Shown: one piece after another, positions 13,778 through 25,787 of the stretch
How positions within the stretch are numbered: the stretch's first letter is position 1
How the letters are laid out: every line of letters starts with the position of its first letter
Assembly: GCA_905397405.1 (NCBI GenBank)
Contig: CAJPVJ010000068.1
Coordinates: 1 to 48,099, forward strand
DNA: 48,099 nt
Reading direction: 5' to 3'
Source of the DNA: Oppiella nova
Lineage: Eukaryota; Arthropoda; Arachnida; Sarcoptiformes; Oppiidae
Program-made: the position numbers and the translations under genes
The notes under the pieces: generated by a model
Seen by the model: the letters and a program-made list of their open reading frames with translations, nothing else
What the model was told of the DNA's origin: nothing
Database searches by the model: none

Positions 13778-16700
13778 AAAGTGAGAGAATTGTTTTCAAA
13801 AAGTTTTCGTCTGTACGTCAAAAACTACTTATGAATAATAGGAGCTAATCGTCGAGGAATGCCTTGTTTTGCTAAATCCTAAGCCGTGTATTAATATATT
13901 TTGCAAACAAGTCTACCGTTTGTATGCAAAGCATATAATTTTTATGTCAAAAATATTTTAATTTTTTCGATAATATTTTCCTTGTTATTGTGAATATATT
14001 TGGTTTTATGGTTATTTATTAATGGTTTATTTTAATTGAATATTTTCCTCACTCTGTGTTCACATCTTATAAATACCTGATTATCGCTGAAATTGCGAAT
14101 TAAAACAAAAATCTATTCGTATATCAAATAAGTTTAATTGTTTTGCACAAAAAACCATTTGAGAGTGTTTTTGAGGGCCTTAAATTCACATTTGATAAGA
14201 GATTTATAATATACCTCAAAGTTTTCTTAAGTGAAACACAAAAACAACGCAAAACTTCTATATTTTAAAAATGTATTTCTATGTGAAGAGAGAAAGAAAG
14301 AAAGAAAACTAAAAACTAAAAAGTAATTTAAAGCAAGAATTCTTAATGGAATTAATGGAGAGAGAAATAATAATTATTAAATTGCATACAAACTTATCTC
14401 AGTTTTTATGTCAATCATCACAAAATTTATTATTAGTTGTTATCTGTCTTCAAGTCTCTCTCTCTCTCTCTCTCTCTCAGAAAAGTGAGTGAAATTCAAA
14501 TTTTTTAAAAGCTTTCTTAATAAACAGTATTTATAGCTATAGAAAAAAGATATATTTATATATAGAGTGGTATATATAGAGGCGAAGACTCTGTGGTTTG
14601 TTTTGGTGTATAGAAGAAGTCAAACGAAAAACGAAACGAAAAGAGAAGTTAATAAGAAAATTAACTCCGAGTCGAGTGGAAACGCATAGACATTAATGTT
14701 TTACGAGAACATTAACATAAATATACGTCGGGTTAAGATATCTCTCAAATATTTTGGCTTTAGTTTCCATTTCATCGGATTTTTAGGCACTAAAACTCTT
14801 ATTTTTATTCAATTTTTATTCAGACATTTTGAAATGCATTCAAGAATTAAAGTTGTTTTTTGTTGGAAAACTTGACAATTTTTTTGGCTCTTTTTCTATT
14901 ACATGAGTATTTGTATCACTTATAGGTTTATGAAATATGTTCGTAATATTGAAATATTTAATTATATCTGGAAGACCAGAATGAGACGTACCTCTGAAAC
15001 ATTGCTTTTATTTCTTCTTGAAACATTGCTTTTGTGTAAAGTTTGAAATTTACTTATATTAAACCTTATAAATAATTCAAATTTTTTAAAAGCTTTCTTA
15101 ATAAACAGTATTTATAGCTATAGAAAAAAGATATATTTATATATAGAGTGGTATATATAGAGGCGAAGACTCTGTGGTTTGTTTTGGTGTATAGAAGAAG
15201 TGAAACGAAAAACGAAACGAAAAGAGAAGTTAATAAGAAAATTAACTCCGAGTCGAGTGGAAACGCATAGACATTAATGTTTTACGAGAACATTAACATA
15301 AATATACGTCGGGTTAAGATATCTCTAAAATATTTTGGCTTTAGTTTCCATTTCATCGGATTTTTAGGCACTAAAACTCTTATTTTTATTCAATTTTTAT
15401 TCAGACATTTTGAAATGCATTCAAGAATTAAAGTTGTTTTTTGTTTGAAAACTTGACAATTTTTGGCTCTTTTTTCTATTACATGAGTATTTGTATCACT
15501 TATAGGTTTATGAAATATGTTCGTAATATTGAAATATTTAATTATATATTAAATATTATCGTAAGAATAATCACTAATTTATTGGGTTTCATATGTGAAC
15601 TAATTTATAGCGGCTTTCGTCTCGTTATTATTCTTATCGATCAAAAATGCAAATCATTTTCATATTTTACTACAAATTTTTAGTGAAACTTATTATTACT
15701 TATATCTGTTATTAAATTTATCGTTATTTATCGCTATTATTAATGACGATTAGAGTTTGTATTTAAATGCACATTAATTTACAATAATTTTTACTACTTT
15801 TTATTGTGCCCATTAATTGCCAACACAAATATTTGTGACAAATTCTGTATATTTAACTCAAAAAATATCTAATTATAATTGAAAAATAAAATTCCTTATA
15901 TATAAACATGGTCTCAATATTCATCTCGTGTTTGCAAACAATAAATTCAATTTGAAAAAACATTAAAATTAAAGCACTTTCTGGATTAACATTTTCATAT
16001 AAGATAAGAATTCATGTTTTAATAATCAGATTTTAATATTTGATAAGAGTTTATGACAGGTATATAAAACTCACTTTTAAACTGGTGTGGAAAAGACATA
16101 ATTTTGTAAAATTTATTTCAATTCTTGTCTCTAATTCTTGTTTTTTGTTTTCATTTGACAAACAGATAACTAAACTAAAGATAGACAGCAATCCATTCGC
16201 CAAAGGATTCCGTGATTCGAGTCGACTGACAGATATCGAGCGGTGAGTCGTGTTTAACACTTATATACCACTCGTTTATATCACTATTTCTATCCATTTC
16301 TGAGTGGCTTTTGAATCAAAAACAACAAAACTTATTCATTAAGAATCGAGAATTAAATGTATAGAAAAGCAAAAGAAATCGTTGAAAAGAGTACACAAAT
16401 AGTGACATACAGTGAGAGAGAGAGACTCTATATTCACAACTCATTTAGACATTTCTTCGCCCAATCATTTTGCTTTCACTTTCAATAGTCAGGAATCCAC
16501 ACAAAAGTATTGTCACTCATATTAAGTAACACTAAATATTTTGGCTTAATTTTAGTACTGTTTATATGCATTTAGCTTAATAAATATAGCCATACACACG
16601 GGGAGTGACTATTTAAATTGTCACTGATGAACAGTACCACTCAATGCAACGCTACTCTAAATACTAAATATTTGTATCAAATGTTTTTCGTAATTTACAT

Positions 16701-17080
16701 CATATTTCTAGTGAGGGTATGGATATCTAAAACTAAAAAAAGTTGTTTAACTATATAACAAAAGGTTTGTGGGAGAGGGATGTTAGCAGATTGGGGACTG
16801 GGATCGCTATCTTATTTACAGAATATTCATTTACATATTTTGTGCTCTCATTTGACAAATACTTTGAGCGACTATTAAGTTATGCAACGAAAAATATTTC
16901 TTATGTAGAAAATGATGTGTAAAGCAAAGCATATAATAATAATTTTTGTGCACAACTGGAGGCACACAAGAATGCGATGCGACTTATGTGTGGTCTCCAT
17001 GTGTGTGAGTGTGTCTATATGTGTGGGTACATAACAGTGCTGTATCCTTTTACCCAACAACCAGTGCCACACACTGTAAC

Positions 17081-17118
<38 letters not shown>

Positions 17119-18346
17119 ACTTAAACTTATTTCGTAAGTCATGTAATTGACAGCACAGGGAGATTATGAGCCGAGAATGAGAGATGAGCGGAGAGAGAGA
17201 GAGAGAGAGCACATAGATGTTGGAGAAAATATTTTTGCATATAATCTCTACACGTCTTATGCGATGAACTGTTGTGTGAATATGTGCTGTGCTTTGCGTC
17301 GCGAATATTTGCAACACTTATAAGACATAAGACTTTTTTGAATGAATGAGTGAAACACCACATCCCAGAGCGAGAGAGACAGACCACAAATATTTTTGCA
17401 TTTCTTTTAGAAAACGATAGTTCATTAGTACCAGTGCTCGATGGCACAGTGCGTTTTGCACATCCATACGACTCCTATGCATACTATGTATATACTATGA
17501 GCCGGCGATACGGTTCGGTTGTACTGTATTTCAACGATATTCTCTGTGTGCGAGACATTCTCCACTCATAACTGCCTGTGCGGTAGGTCTTGGCTCTCAG
17601 AGAGAGTGAAAGGCTCTGGTGTTGCTGTAGGTCTCGCACTATCGGCACCCAATATGCCCGTACATAGAGCACAGGCCCCCCAACACCAACACCACCCATA
17701 CACCCGAAAACACGCACACATTTCATACATTATTAATGCGCGTAAACTTCCGCTAATTTATAGCCACATAAATGTGTCCCAAAAATCTGCCAGATTTTAA
17801 TCAATGATTTTTTGTGTAATACCCATAACTCACAGCGAAACGATGGAAAGCCTAATGGGCGACAACTACGGCTACCCCCGACCACCGATGCCTCCGCCGT
17901 ACTTTTTCGCCTCAGGCGACGAGCAGACCAACGCCCTGCTCCGCGAGCGAGCCTACCTGTCCGGTCTCATCGGTCCCCCACCGCCTCCACCGCCACCTCA
18001 GTTCATGAGGGGAGCGCCGCCTATGATGTGGCGAACGCCGCCCACCTCTGGAGGGATGCCTAACAGCATACCGATGTCCAGCGATCTGTACAATTTGATA
18101 GCGGCCTCAGCGGCGGCCTACCCGGGCTGGTACAACGCCCAGGCCCTGGCATCGGCAGCGGCGTCGCCCGGTTTTAGGGGTGGCCCCCAAATGGCGCCCC
18201 AATCCCTGGCCTTAGCGTTAGCGGCCGCCTCACAATCGCCTCACCTCTGGCCGGGCGGTCCTATGGGTGGTCAGCCGACGTCGGCATCGGCACCACAACT
18301 ACCTCTCGGTCTGACCGCCGGTCGTAAGGCCGCGGATTCCAATTGA
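2352..18346 (+). CDS. TBX20: T-box transcription factor TBX20 (H15/midline), whole spliced gene
   Basis: The spliced coding sequence is join(2352-2544, 3349-3790, 9362-9635, 12454-12621, 16166-16242, 17836-18346): 1665 nt, 555 codons with the final TGA. The product is a nuclear DNA-binding regulator. In animals the TBX20/H15/midline group acts in heart, limb or segment and neural patterning (family knowledge). Diagnostic residues include [64 protein letters not shown] and [19 protein letters not shown], which match TBX20/midline far better than Brachyury, Tbx1 or Tbx2. All introns are GT-AG and phases agree across every junction. The T-box introns fall at GR/RMFP and QNQL/ITKLKI, positions I recall as shared by many T-box genes. 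Oddity: codon 206 is an in-frame TAA inside a degraded stretch of exon 2 (3720-3790), so the assembled sequence does not encode a full-length protein. Family assignment is near certain; H15 versus midline cannot be separated here. Confidence 0.93.
2545..3348 (+). other. TBX20/H15 intron 1
   Basis: GT-AG intron of 804 bp, phase 1 (GTAACC ... TCTCTTAG). Very AT-rich and without GA/CT tracts. I see no RNA gene or nested ORF. Confidence 0.85.
3349..3790 (+). CDS. TBX20: TBX20/H15 exon 2, Ser/Pro linker and disrupted start of T-box
   Basis: The acceptor is TCTCTTAG at 3348. The exon encodes residues 65-212. Most of it is a low-complexity Ser/Pro/Arg linker (for example [15 protein letters not shown]), typical of the region between the eh1 motif and the T-box. 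The last codons read TKTGR and stop at the donor AAG/GTATGG at 3791. The split Arg codon is completed by exon 3 to give TKTGRRMFP, exactly as expected in the T-box. Between LET (codons 193-195) and TKTGR the conserved LWDKFHELGTEM-type sequence is absent and a TAA lies at 3771-3773. The exon boundaries are well supported; the interior of its last 70 bases is not a working T-box. Confidence 0.85.
3720..3790 (+). other. Degraded T-box N-terminal segment with in-frame TAA
   Basis: In the gene's frame this stretch reads [17 protein letters not shown], stop, FTKTGR. TBX20 relatives have about 16 residues between LET and TK(S/T)GR (the KELWDKFHELGTEMII region). Here there are 12 codons including the stop, with no recognisable match in any of the three forward frames. 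The overall reading frame is nevertheless kept and both flanks are correct. A consensus error or a damaged allele would explain this. The stretch also contains GTG...TACTAAT...AAG, resembling a 40-nt intron (3750-3790), but removing it would destroy the matching TKTGR end, so I do not favour splicing. Confidence 0.75.
5584..5615. repeat. (GA)n microsatellite
   Basis: Pure GA tract of 32 bp in intron 2. Confidence 0.97.
6063..6096. repeat. (CT)n microsatellite
   Basis: Pure CT tract of 34 bp in intron 2, 240 bp before inverted duplication A. Confidence 0.97.
6335..6596 (-). repeat. Inverted duplication A, right arm (in intron 2)
   Basis: The inverted partner of 1-242. The two arms bracket exons 1 and 2 of the T-box gene, about 6.1 kb apart. 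The arm contains a 33-bp (CT)n tract. The ORFs it carries are repeat and microsatellite translations, not genes. Confidence 0.95.
9362..9635 (+). CDS. TBX20: TBX20/H15 exon 3, T-box core
   Basis: The acceptor is CTCACCCAG at 9361. The first base completes the Arg codon begun in exon 2. The exon encodes [19 protein letters not shown], then [53 protein letters not shown] and [19 protein letters not shown]. This is the beta-sandwich core of the T-box, close to both vertebrate TBX20 and Drosophila midline. No frameshift or stop is present. The donor is CAC/GTATGT at 9636, phase 0. The window's G+C content rises sharply here, as expected for constrained coding sequence. Confidence 0.96.
10547..10584. 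repeat. (CT)n microsatellite
   Basis: CT tract of 38 bp in intron 3. Confidence 0.97.
11783..11817. repeat. (CT)n microsatellite
   Basis: CT tract of 35 bp in intron 3. Confidence 0.97.
12454..12621 (+). CDS. TBX20: TBX20/H15 exon 4, T-box middle
   Basis: The acceptor is ATATACAG at 12453. The 56 codons read [39 protein letters not shown], then [26 protein letters not shown] and [11 protein letters not shown] are invariant-type T-box signatures. The loop [16 protein letters not shown] varies between species and is slightly longer than in human TBX20, as in arthropod midline. Both boundaries are phase 0, with donor TTG/GTATGT at 12622. Confidence 0.96.
13743..13774. repeat. (GA)n microsatellite
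   Basis: GA tract of 32 bp in intron 4. Confidence 0.97.
14493..14967 (+). repeat. 475-bp direct duplication, copy 1 (intron 4)
   Basis: Nearly identical to 15074-15547, with a few substitutions and a 1-base difference in T-run lengths near the 3' end. A (CT)n tract sits just upstream. There is no ORF or terminal inverted repeat, so it is a segmental duplication and not an evident transposon. Confidence 0.95.
15074..15547 (+). repeat. 475-bp direct duplication, copy 2 (intron 4)
   Basis: Second copy of 14493-14967, separated from it by a 106-bp spacer. The spacer itself contains a short repeat (GAAACATTGCTTTT twice, near 14997-15032). The copies diverge abruptly after AATTATAT. Confidence 0.95.
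16166..16242 (+). CDS. TBX20: TBX20/H15 exon 5, end of T-box
   Basis: The acceptor is GACAAACAG at 16165. The exon encodes [20 protein letters not shown] followed by LTDIER. This is the C-terminal helical part of the T-box that contacts the DNA minor groove in T-box structures (family knowledge). It is essentially identical to TBX20 in this stretch. The donor is CG/GTGAGT at 16243, phase 2, so the last Arg codon is completed by exon 6. Confidence 0.96.
16243..17835 (+). other. TBX20/H15 intron 5
   Basis: GT-AG intron of 1593 bp, phase 2 (GTGAGT ... AACTCACAG). It holds (CT)n at 17085-17113 and a (GA)n tract near 17191-17209. Short ORFs in 17350-17800 overlap on both strands and show no family resemblance. 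Confidence 0.88.
17085..17113. repeat. (CT)n microsatellite
   Basis: CT tract of 29 bp in intron 5, preceded by CCAGTGCC at 17061. Confidence 0.97.
17836..18346 (+). CDS. TBX20: TBX20/H15 exon 6, C-terminal domain and stop
   Basis: The acceptor is AACTCACAG at 17835. Joined to exon 5 it gives [17 protein letters not shown], which lines up with the ERESVESL region just after the T-box of vertebrate TBX20. The rest is low complexity: [10 protein letters not shown], an eight-proline run in [11 protein letters not shown], and several Ala/Ser/Gly/Gln-rich stretches. It ends in [12 protein letters not shown] and TGA at 18344-18346. No other domain is recognisable; such tails usually hold activation or repression functions. 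An overlapping reading frame at 17812-18063 is a shadow of this G+C-rich exon. Confidence 0.93.
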
Positions 18347-18710
18347 TGAGCGCCTGTACCCACTGTTTCGGTGTTTATATGCAAATGGATATCAATTTTT
18401 TGTATTTTGCAACTAATTATTATTATTATTAATGATAATATATTTTATTAGAATTTTAGTCATATTTTCAATTCATTTCAATTGTGTTTTTTGTATCATT
18501 TAAGACAATGTTTAGACAGTTTTGCAGCTCTAAGGCGACTATAATATAGATATACTGTAATAATAATGATATGTTTATCCATTTGAAATGATAATAACAC
18601 TTTTTTGTCTCTCAATCCTGTGTTCTCTCATATATTATATATGAATTGTAGTATAAAAACAAAAGTTAATCTAATTATTGTTATAATAAATTTAAAATAC
18701 AATAAAATAT
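18347..18710 (+). other. Probable 3' UTR of TBX20/H15 with poly(A) signals
   Basis: AT-rich non-coding sequence follows the TGA. AATAAA hexamers occur at 18685-18690 and 18701-18706. A further AATAAA at 19282-19287 is followed by a T/G-rich stretch (TTTTTGTTGTT), which would give a longer UTR of about 950 nt. The base composition makes chance hexamers likely, so the true end is uncertain. Confidence 0.4.
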
Positions 18711-21003
18711 AACTTATTTATTATTATACATACTATAATTGAGAAATCGCTGCAACTATGAAAAACTTGATATTTTAAACTAAATGATCATTAGTTTATT
18801 ATGACTACACCACTGAATATCAACTTTCAATCGATTTCATAACAAATCTAATGTATAGTTAATTACAATTATTATATATATATTTTAGTTCACTTATATA
18901 CCAAAACAATGCAAAAATTAAATTTGAAAACGAGTGGACAGTATTTCATTGTACGAAATAATTGTAATTCCCTTTAATGTAACTTTGAAATGTTTGCACA
19001 CAATTTGTTAAAAGTATTTAATAATATTTTTTGTAGTTCACAATCGTATATCTTAGGCATACAATTAGTAATATTAGTTAAATTCAAAATTATTTATAAT
19101 ATAGACCAAATATTTTGTCCAGTACAAATAATACCATAACCATACACTAATAAGGGAATGAATAGTTTGTTTTGTATTTGTGAAACACATTTGTAAAATA
19201 CAATCTACAGTGCATTAAGAAAATTGTAAAATATTGTAATGAATATATATTGTACATAATATACTGTTTTTTATAAAAAATAATAAAAAATGTATAAACA
19301 TTTTTGTTGTTCGCTATAGCAGTGAAAAATTATATGATATGTTTTGCAACCTCTCATGACATCCAATCCCTATCCTCTCTCTCCATCTCCTATACCACAC
19401 ATACAACACAACAACTCATCTCTCACTCCGGCACCAAATTCTCAAAAATATTATATATAAAAGTTTAATCAGATTTTAAAAAATAAAATTATATAATATT
19501 CTCAGTGACTCCACGCAAACATACTATACATCTGTAATACTATACTCTCGAGAGTCTGGCTCTGGCATCACATCCCGACTCTCTCTCTCTCTCTCTCTCG
19601 GCTAACACTTTAAAAATTATATATAAAATTCAAAAACAATCAAATATACAGCAATTTCATATATACACACCACTTATGCATTACAATATGCAGCACTAGT
19701 GGCGGTATAACTTATTATTCGGTATAAATTTATTATAAAATTATATCAATATATCTGATATCGAGTGAGAAATGAACTCAATTTGAAAATCCATCGCCAA
19801 AGCCATCCCACATCATATGCATGTGTGGTGTGGTATGAGATGGTATGAGTGGTAACTCGTATTCAAGCATATTATCGGAACGCCAACTAAAAAAGGGCCG
19901 GCGCTTAAGGATTATTATTATATGATTTTGTGTTGTGTTGTAAAACCATTTCGTCGATTGAAACGCGCGATAAAAAGGCGCTCAAAACCCCTGAAAGGAG
20001 ATTATGTATTAACCAACAGACAAAAAATAAATGTAATAATAATAATGCTGTCATTTATATAAATTTGGGAAATAATAAATTATTTGAATAATTTTTTTTG
20101 CGCCACAACCACCAAAATCTAAGGCATTACTTATCGCTTAAATCTCTTTTCAATCGCCTTTTCGAGTCAATTATACACTAATTCCTGACAACCTTTTCAA
20201 AAGCTATTATTCCTGAGTGTCATTCAAAAAATCACTTTAAAATTTGTCTGTATTTAAGGCTTAAACGTAAGAATTTCCAGAAAAAGTATATAAATATAGA
20301 TATACCTGTATCTATTTTGTTTGTTTGGTGTGAATTATATTTTCAAATTTTTGACAAATACTTTATACGAAAATGTTTTATTCAATTGTGTTGTTTGGAT
20401 GGAAAACAGACTCTCATTTAAAGGTATGATTTGAGAAATAGTCCAAATGTAGTGAAAAAAATTGTTTATTTGTTGACTTAATGGAAATAACAATTGAATA
20501 GACAAATGTATTTTTGGTTACAATTGAATTGTGTGTAAAATGCAAACCATAGATTATGTCATAAAAGAGTTTGTTATTTGCCAAATAACTTACAGAATAG
20601 GAGTGGAGGAGAAAATTTTATAATAATTTCTATTTACTCTTATTTATCAATCATTTCATATATAACTTATGGGTTGACCTCAACCAAATTGCATACAGTG
20701 CAGTGTTTGTGATATAAAATATATCTAAACAACAATTTTCTGCTAAATTTAAGGGCCAACCGCCAGTTTAGTTGTAAAAATATTCATATTCAGTATATAC
20801 TGTATATATACATGTTTTTGAAGCAAAATTTGGTTCCCAAATAAGTTGAGCGCAAATCATAGCCTCTACTAATTAGCTCTTCATATGAATATATATAAGA
20901 GAGGGACTAATCCGTCACCGCTTTTGTCAGATTGTGTTCACTGCAGGCATTGGCACCAGAATTGATGTGAGATTTGTGTTCAAAATACAAACCAAAGATG
21001 CAA

Positions 21004-21006
<3 letters not shown>

Positions 21007-21050
<44 letters not shown>
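21007..21050. repeat. (GA)22 microsatellite
   Basis: The longest uninterrupted GA tract in the window, 44 bp. A CCAGTGCC motif lies 10 bases downstream. Confidence 0.98.
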
Positions 21051-21054
<4 letters not shown>

Positions 21055-22788
21055 TAACACCAGTGCCAACACACTTAACATCCGTCAAGTTTATATAACA
21101 CATCATACATAACATGAGGTATATATTTAGAAATATTCGTATTATTACTTATTATTAGGTATATATTGAAAGGCCCGTAAGAATGGCGAAAATCCTTTTG
21201 AGAAAAAAAGTGCAAATATTATATTCCTGTGGCGTAAGTCTTGTTCTCCCTATTCTCACACCCGTCCGAAAAACTGTACGCCCGGGCCTAACCTCTCACT
21301 AACTCAATATACATGTATATAAATATACTGGTAGTGAATATGAGGGCTCGTATGGTATGGTTAAGTGGTGAGGAGGGCCACCAACGATGTCAGACACGGC
21401 TCTAGTTTATTGCCAAACAATGTTTACAAAAGTGATATAAAAATTGTATTATGGCTTCTGGATGTTCGAGAGTCGCCTATCTATCGGTTTATTGTATCAC
21501 ATATTTTGTTTGGCCAAACAATAGGTCTGTCCTTTTCAATCATTACAGGTCCTAATGTACAGTAAAGTACGTAAGACTGGCCTCAATGGTAGGCGCTATT
21601 GACTCCATTCAGCAATTAATTTGTCACTATTTTATTGCCCTTCACATCCTATTTTGGCAATCAATGAGATATATATGAAAGCATTTTTATTTGTGTTGTA
21701 AAAATTGATTTTTTATTGAATCCAAACACAACACAATAATTGGCCTAAAATTGCTAATAGAGTAGTATTATTACTGAAATTTATTTCAATTTTCTCTAAT
21801 AAACAAAAATTAATTCCTTTAAATAAAATGTTTTTATTCTGTTATTAATAATATTGAAGAAATAAAAGGCTTTTTATTACTATTAAAAATAGGAATCGTT
21901 TGCTAATAATATGTTTCATTATTATTGAAAGAAATATATAAATTTATTGCATTTCTTATAAAAAAAATTGTTAATCTTTTTATAAGTGTTTTATTGTCAT
22001 TGAGTTATTAAATTGTAAAATAGAATAAAGATTTTAATACTGAATAAATTGGAAACAATTACCATGTATGAAATACTTTAGAGTTTAGTTGACTTTAATA
22101 CCAATCGTTGAACTTTAAGCTCATTTTGTTATTTTATACTATAGTTGAATTGAAATTATTTTCTAAATTTGTCCAAATTCACAAATACAAGTAAATAATG
22201 TCAATTATGTTTAATTAAGATATTAAATCTGAGGTAATGTACAATAAACAAACAAATAATTAAAATTATACTAAACCTCAAAAATTGGTTTATTATTATT
22301 AAATATTATTATTAAATCTTAATTTTAAACTAGATGTTTTAAAAGTTAAACCTAATAAAAAATTGTAAATATGTTGAGCATAGGGTAGCCAACAGTGGCC
22401 CCAAACCTATCAAACAAAAAATGAAAAGAAAATTGACTTATTTTCTCATAACGTTTTCATCTATAAATACAATCATTGATTACTTTTTGAAGTACTAATT
22501 GAAATACCTGTGCAAACGGTGTGCCCGCGTGTGCGCCCGGCTTTGAACGCCTATTCACTATTGGCTTTACTGTACACTAAATGCTTTATTTTATCGTTAA
22601 GTGGAGTTAAACATCGAGAAAACACACAAAAAACAAGTAGAGATCGAGTCGAGAGATATGTATCGATAAGAATGGAAGAGATAGAGAGATACCATCTGAA
22701 GAAGTGCTACAAAATAAAAAGTAATGGCTTAGAGATAGGGCTCAAGACGTAACATACTTTCCATACAATTGGGTGAGAGATTAGGCAC

Positions 22789-22792
<4 letters not shown>

Positions 22793-22829
<37 letters not shown>
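22793..22829. repeat. (GA)n microsatellite
   Basis: GA tract of 37 bp downstream of the T-box gene. Confidence 0.97.
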
Positions 22830-22833
<4 letters not shown>

Positions 22834-24089
22834 TTTTTGAAGAGCGAGTGATTCACTCAAATCATAATCAAAGGCCGAAAGCGTCGGCATATTTGGCTCT
22901 TAAGTGCCGAATTGAGGGCCGCTTTGAGTGGTTTTCATAAAGTGATTGTGAGTTCACTCAAGAAATAGCTGTCAAATCAACACAAATTGCATTCAAATTG
23001 GACATGCATTGCACCGTTGCATTCGCCAATTGTATGACCATGCTCACCGGTATGTCTATTTGTATATTATATGCATAACGCTTACACCGACAGTCGGTAT
23101 GTTTTGTTATGGGTAGAAAATACCATGACCAAATCACTATCTCTCACACAAAACACTGAATCATAAGATAAATGCAAAGTAATCACAGAGTAGTTGCCAT
23201 TTGATCGACTATTATATGCCATTCCCTTTATCTGTATGACATGACAGCCCCACCACATCTCTATACATACCGTATGAGTGCAACACTTTTTTGGGTAACA
23301 AAACATGACTTCAGTTTTGGCGATGAGATTGAAATGTTAGATAAGTTAAGTTAATATGCATTTTACTGTTAAGTCTCACACATACACACAATAACTAACA
23401 CTTACGGGTTGGGTGTATGCATACCTGTGCCATCCATTTGTGTGCCGATTGACACATATTATTATAAATCTCTTCATATTCTTCTTTATTCCAAATACAT
23501 CTCATTTTACGTTTAAGACAGTAATGACTCGTAAAAAATCGTAAAAATACTCTTTATATACAAATATATTACATTAGGTTTTATTTTCCTTTTATTTCCA
23601 CATCTTATTCACTGCTTTTTTCTCCCATTTTCGAGACCATAGGCTCTGAGAAAATGATTTATTTATTTGTTATTTTTATTGTTTTCTCTCTTAACTGAAT
23701 AAATAAAATAAATATTACATATTTCATGAAATAAAACCTCAATTTAAGGCACAAGATATCTCTTAAGACTTTTATGAGCAGATAGTCTGACGAGAAGAAC
23801 AGTTGTTAAAAAAAGTTGTCATTCAATCCGTTTAATATGTGGTATAATCTGTATATAGAGATATACCGGTGCACTGTTGTATATGCCATACGGATTAAAC
23901 ATTTATGTTCAATATTATTAAAAAAACTTCAATTGAATTGAATGCGAAAAAATACTGCAAAAACACACAAAAGTTTTTATAGCTATAATCTGTGGATTAG
24001 CTAACAGTACGTGTTTTATAAATATCTGAAATAAAAAATGTGTAGTAAAGAGGGGTTTAGTCACTAACTGTTAGAGTATTATAAATATA

Positions 24090-24092
<3 letters not shown>

Positions 24093-24131
<39 letters not shown>
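24093..24131. repeat. (GA)n microsatellite
   Basis: GA tract of 39 bp. Confidence 0.97.
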
Positions 24132-24132
<1 letters not shown>

Positions 24133-24784
24133 AAATAAAAATAAATATGCAAATAAAATAAATACACAGAGAATTGCATTGTGTTGTGAAAAATGTGGTG
24201 AAACGGATACATACGGAACAGACAGTCATTTGTGAGATATTTATTATTTTGTTTCATATGATTTTTTAAAAATTCATTTCTATTTAAAAAACTAAAAATA
24301 AGAGTTTCAAATGAAAAGTTTGTATTAAATTCAAGTATACAAATGAGAGCCAAATGTTTGACTCGAGAAAAATGGTAGTTAGAGATGACAGACAGTCAGA
24401 AATATATATTTATAATGAAATAAGACAACAAAAATATTAAGTTTTATTTTATTTTACTTTATTTTGTCGTTCAAAGAGACATACGAGTGACGACTGGATA
24501 ATAAAGTGCTGTTTACGGACTATTTTACTCATCACTCAATCACATCCTTGTTTAGAGTATTACTGATATTATGTATTATTTCATATATAAATACATTTAT
24601 ATCTCGAGATATTTTTTTGTGGCAGACTTTGTCTCCAATTGCGTTGAATTTTAAAATAAAAATGTGTTTTTAATTTCCAATTTATCATACATTTCAGTGG
24701 GGAATGGAAACGAAGTAATATTAGTTATAAAAATAAATTTTTTCCTAAAATAAAAATAAAGTTAAAACTTATGGATAAAAGATT

Positions 24785-24786
<2 letters not shown>

Positions 24787-24822
<36 letters not shown>
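24787..24822. repeat. (GA)n microsatellite
   Basis: GA tract of 36 bp. Confidence 0.97.
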
Positions 24823-24824
<2 letters not shown>

Positions 24825-25787
24825 CTAATCAGATTTGCCTTTCGGGTAATGACTGGCTGAGTATTTTTGTTTCAGTACGAAAAGGGCTGTCATGTTGTTG
24901 TCGTCGTTGGGCCAGTATTTAGCTATAGATAAGGGACTGTCAACCGGTGTGTGTGTGCCGTCAGACTAATCGTCGGGCCATACGTTTTAATGGTTTGATT
25001 GGCACTTATTTTATGACAAATAAGTGTCTTTTGGCGGACAGACCTAATAAAGTAAATGCACTTTTCATTTGATTGTCTCACCACTAGTGTTGGCCCTATC
25101 GTACGGACGGCTAGATTACTGGCACTAATTGAGTGGCCCAGGGATGGGCTGTCTGTTAACTTAGAGTCGTATTATTGTATAGACTTTTTTAATATCAAAT
25201 ATAATTAGCGTCAATAACTTGTATTTAATCAGAAATTTATGCGGTTTTTGTCACTGAATATGATTTAAATGTTTAATTAATGTGAGAATCGATTAAATAT
25301 ATGACAAAATAAACACAATTTTGTAAAACCAATTAAAATGCAATTAAAAATCATATGATATAGTTTTTATAGCGCCATATAGATTTTTATTAATTTAAAA
25401 ATATTTTTAATATCTCTAAAAATAGGGTAATAATTTTTACTGATAATTAGCAAGGGGGAATGACAAGATTTTAATTTAGAAAAATTAATAAAACAGGACA
25501 GAGTATATTGTACAATTTTTTTGTAGAGAGAGAGAGAGAGAGAGAGAGAGACCAGGAATTGGAGACACCATTTAATTGATGACAGAATGTGAGGGATGAG
25601 TGAAAAATGCTTTTAGATTATTGGCGCTAAAAATTAGAGCCATTTTTGCGGTTCACATAAAACGGAGACTAAAAAACACCGAAAAAACACATCATATGAA
25701 TGACAATCAGATATGAGATACAGATATAGACGACAAATGCGTTTATAATTCGTTAAGTGAAAGACCAGACACACAGTACAGTACACG

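Larger units (their letters stand above)
12622..16165 (+). other. TBX20/H15 intron 4
   Basis: GT-AG intron of 3544 bp, phase 0 (GTATGT ... GACAAACAG), at the QNQL/ITKLKI position common to T-box genes. It includes (GA)n at 13743-13774, (CT)n at about 14455-14478, and the 475-bp direct duplication described separately. Confidence 0.88.
18711..25780. other. Downstream non-coding region, part 1
   Basis: About 7 kb of AT-rich DNA with long GA/CT tracts (19579-19599, 21007-21050, 22793-22829, 24093-24131, 24787-24822, 25526-25551) and several CCNGTGCC motifs (21060, 23424). Short ORFs such as 22510-22752 have no family resemblance. No gene, tRNA-like cloverleaf or transposase is recognised. Confidence 0.6.
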
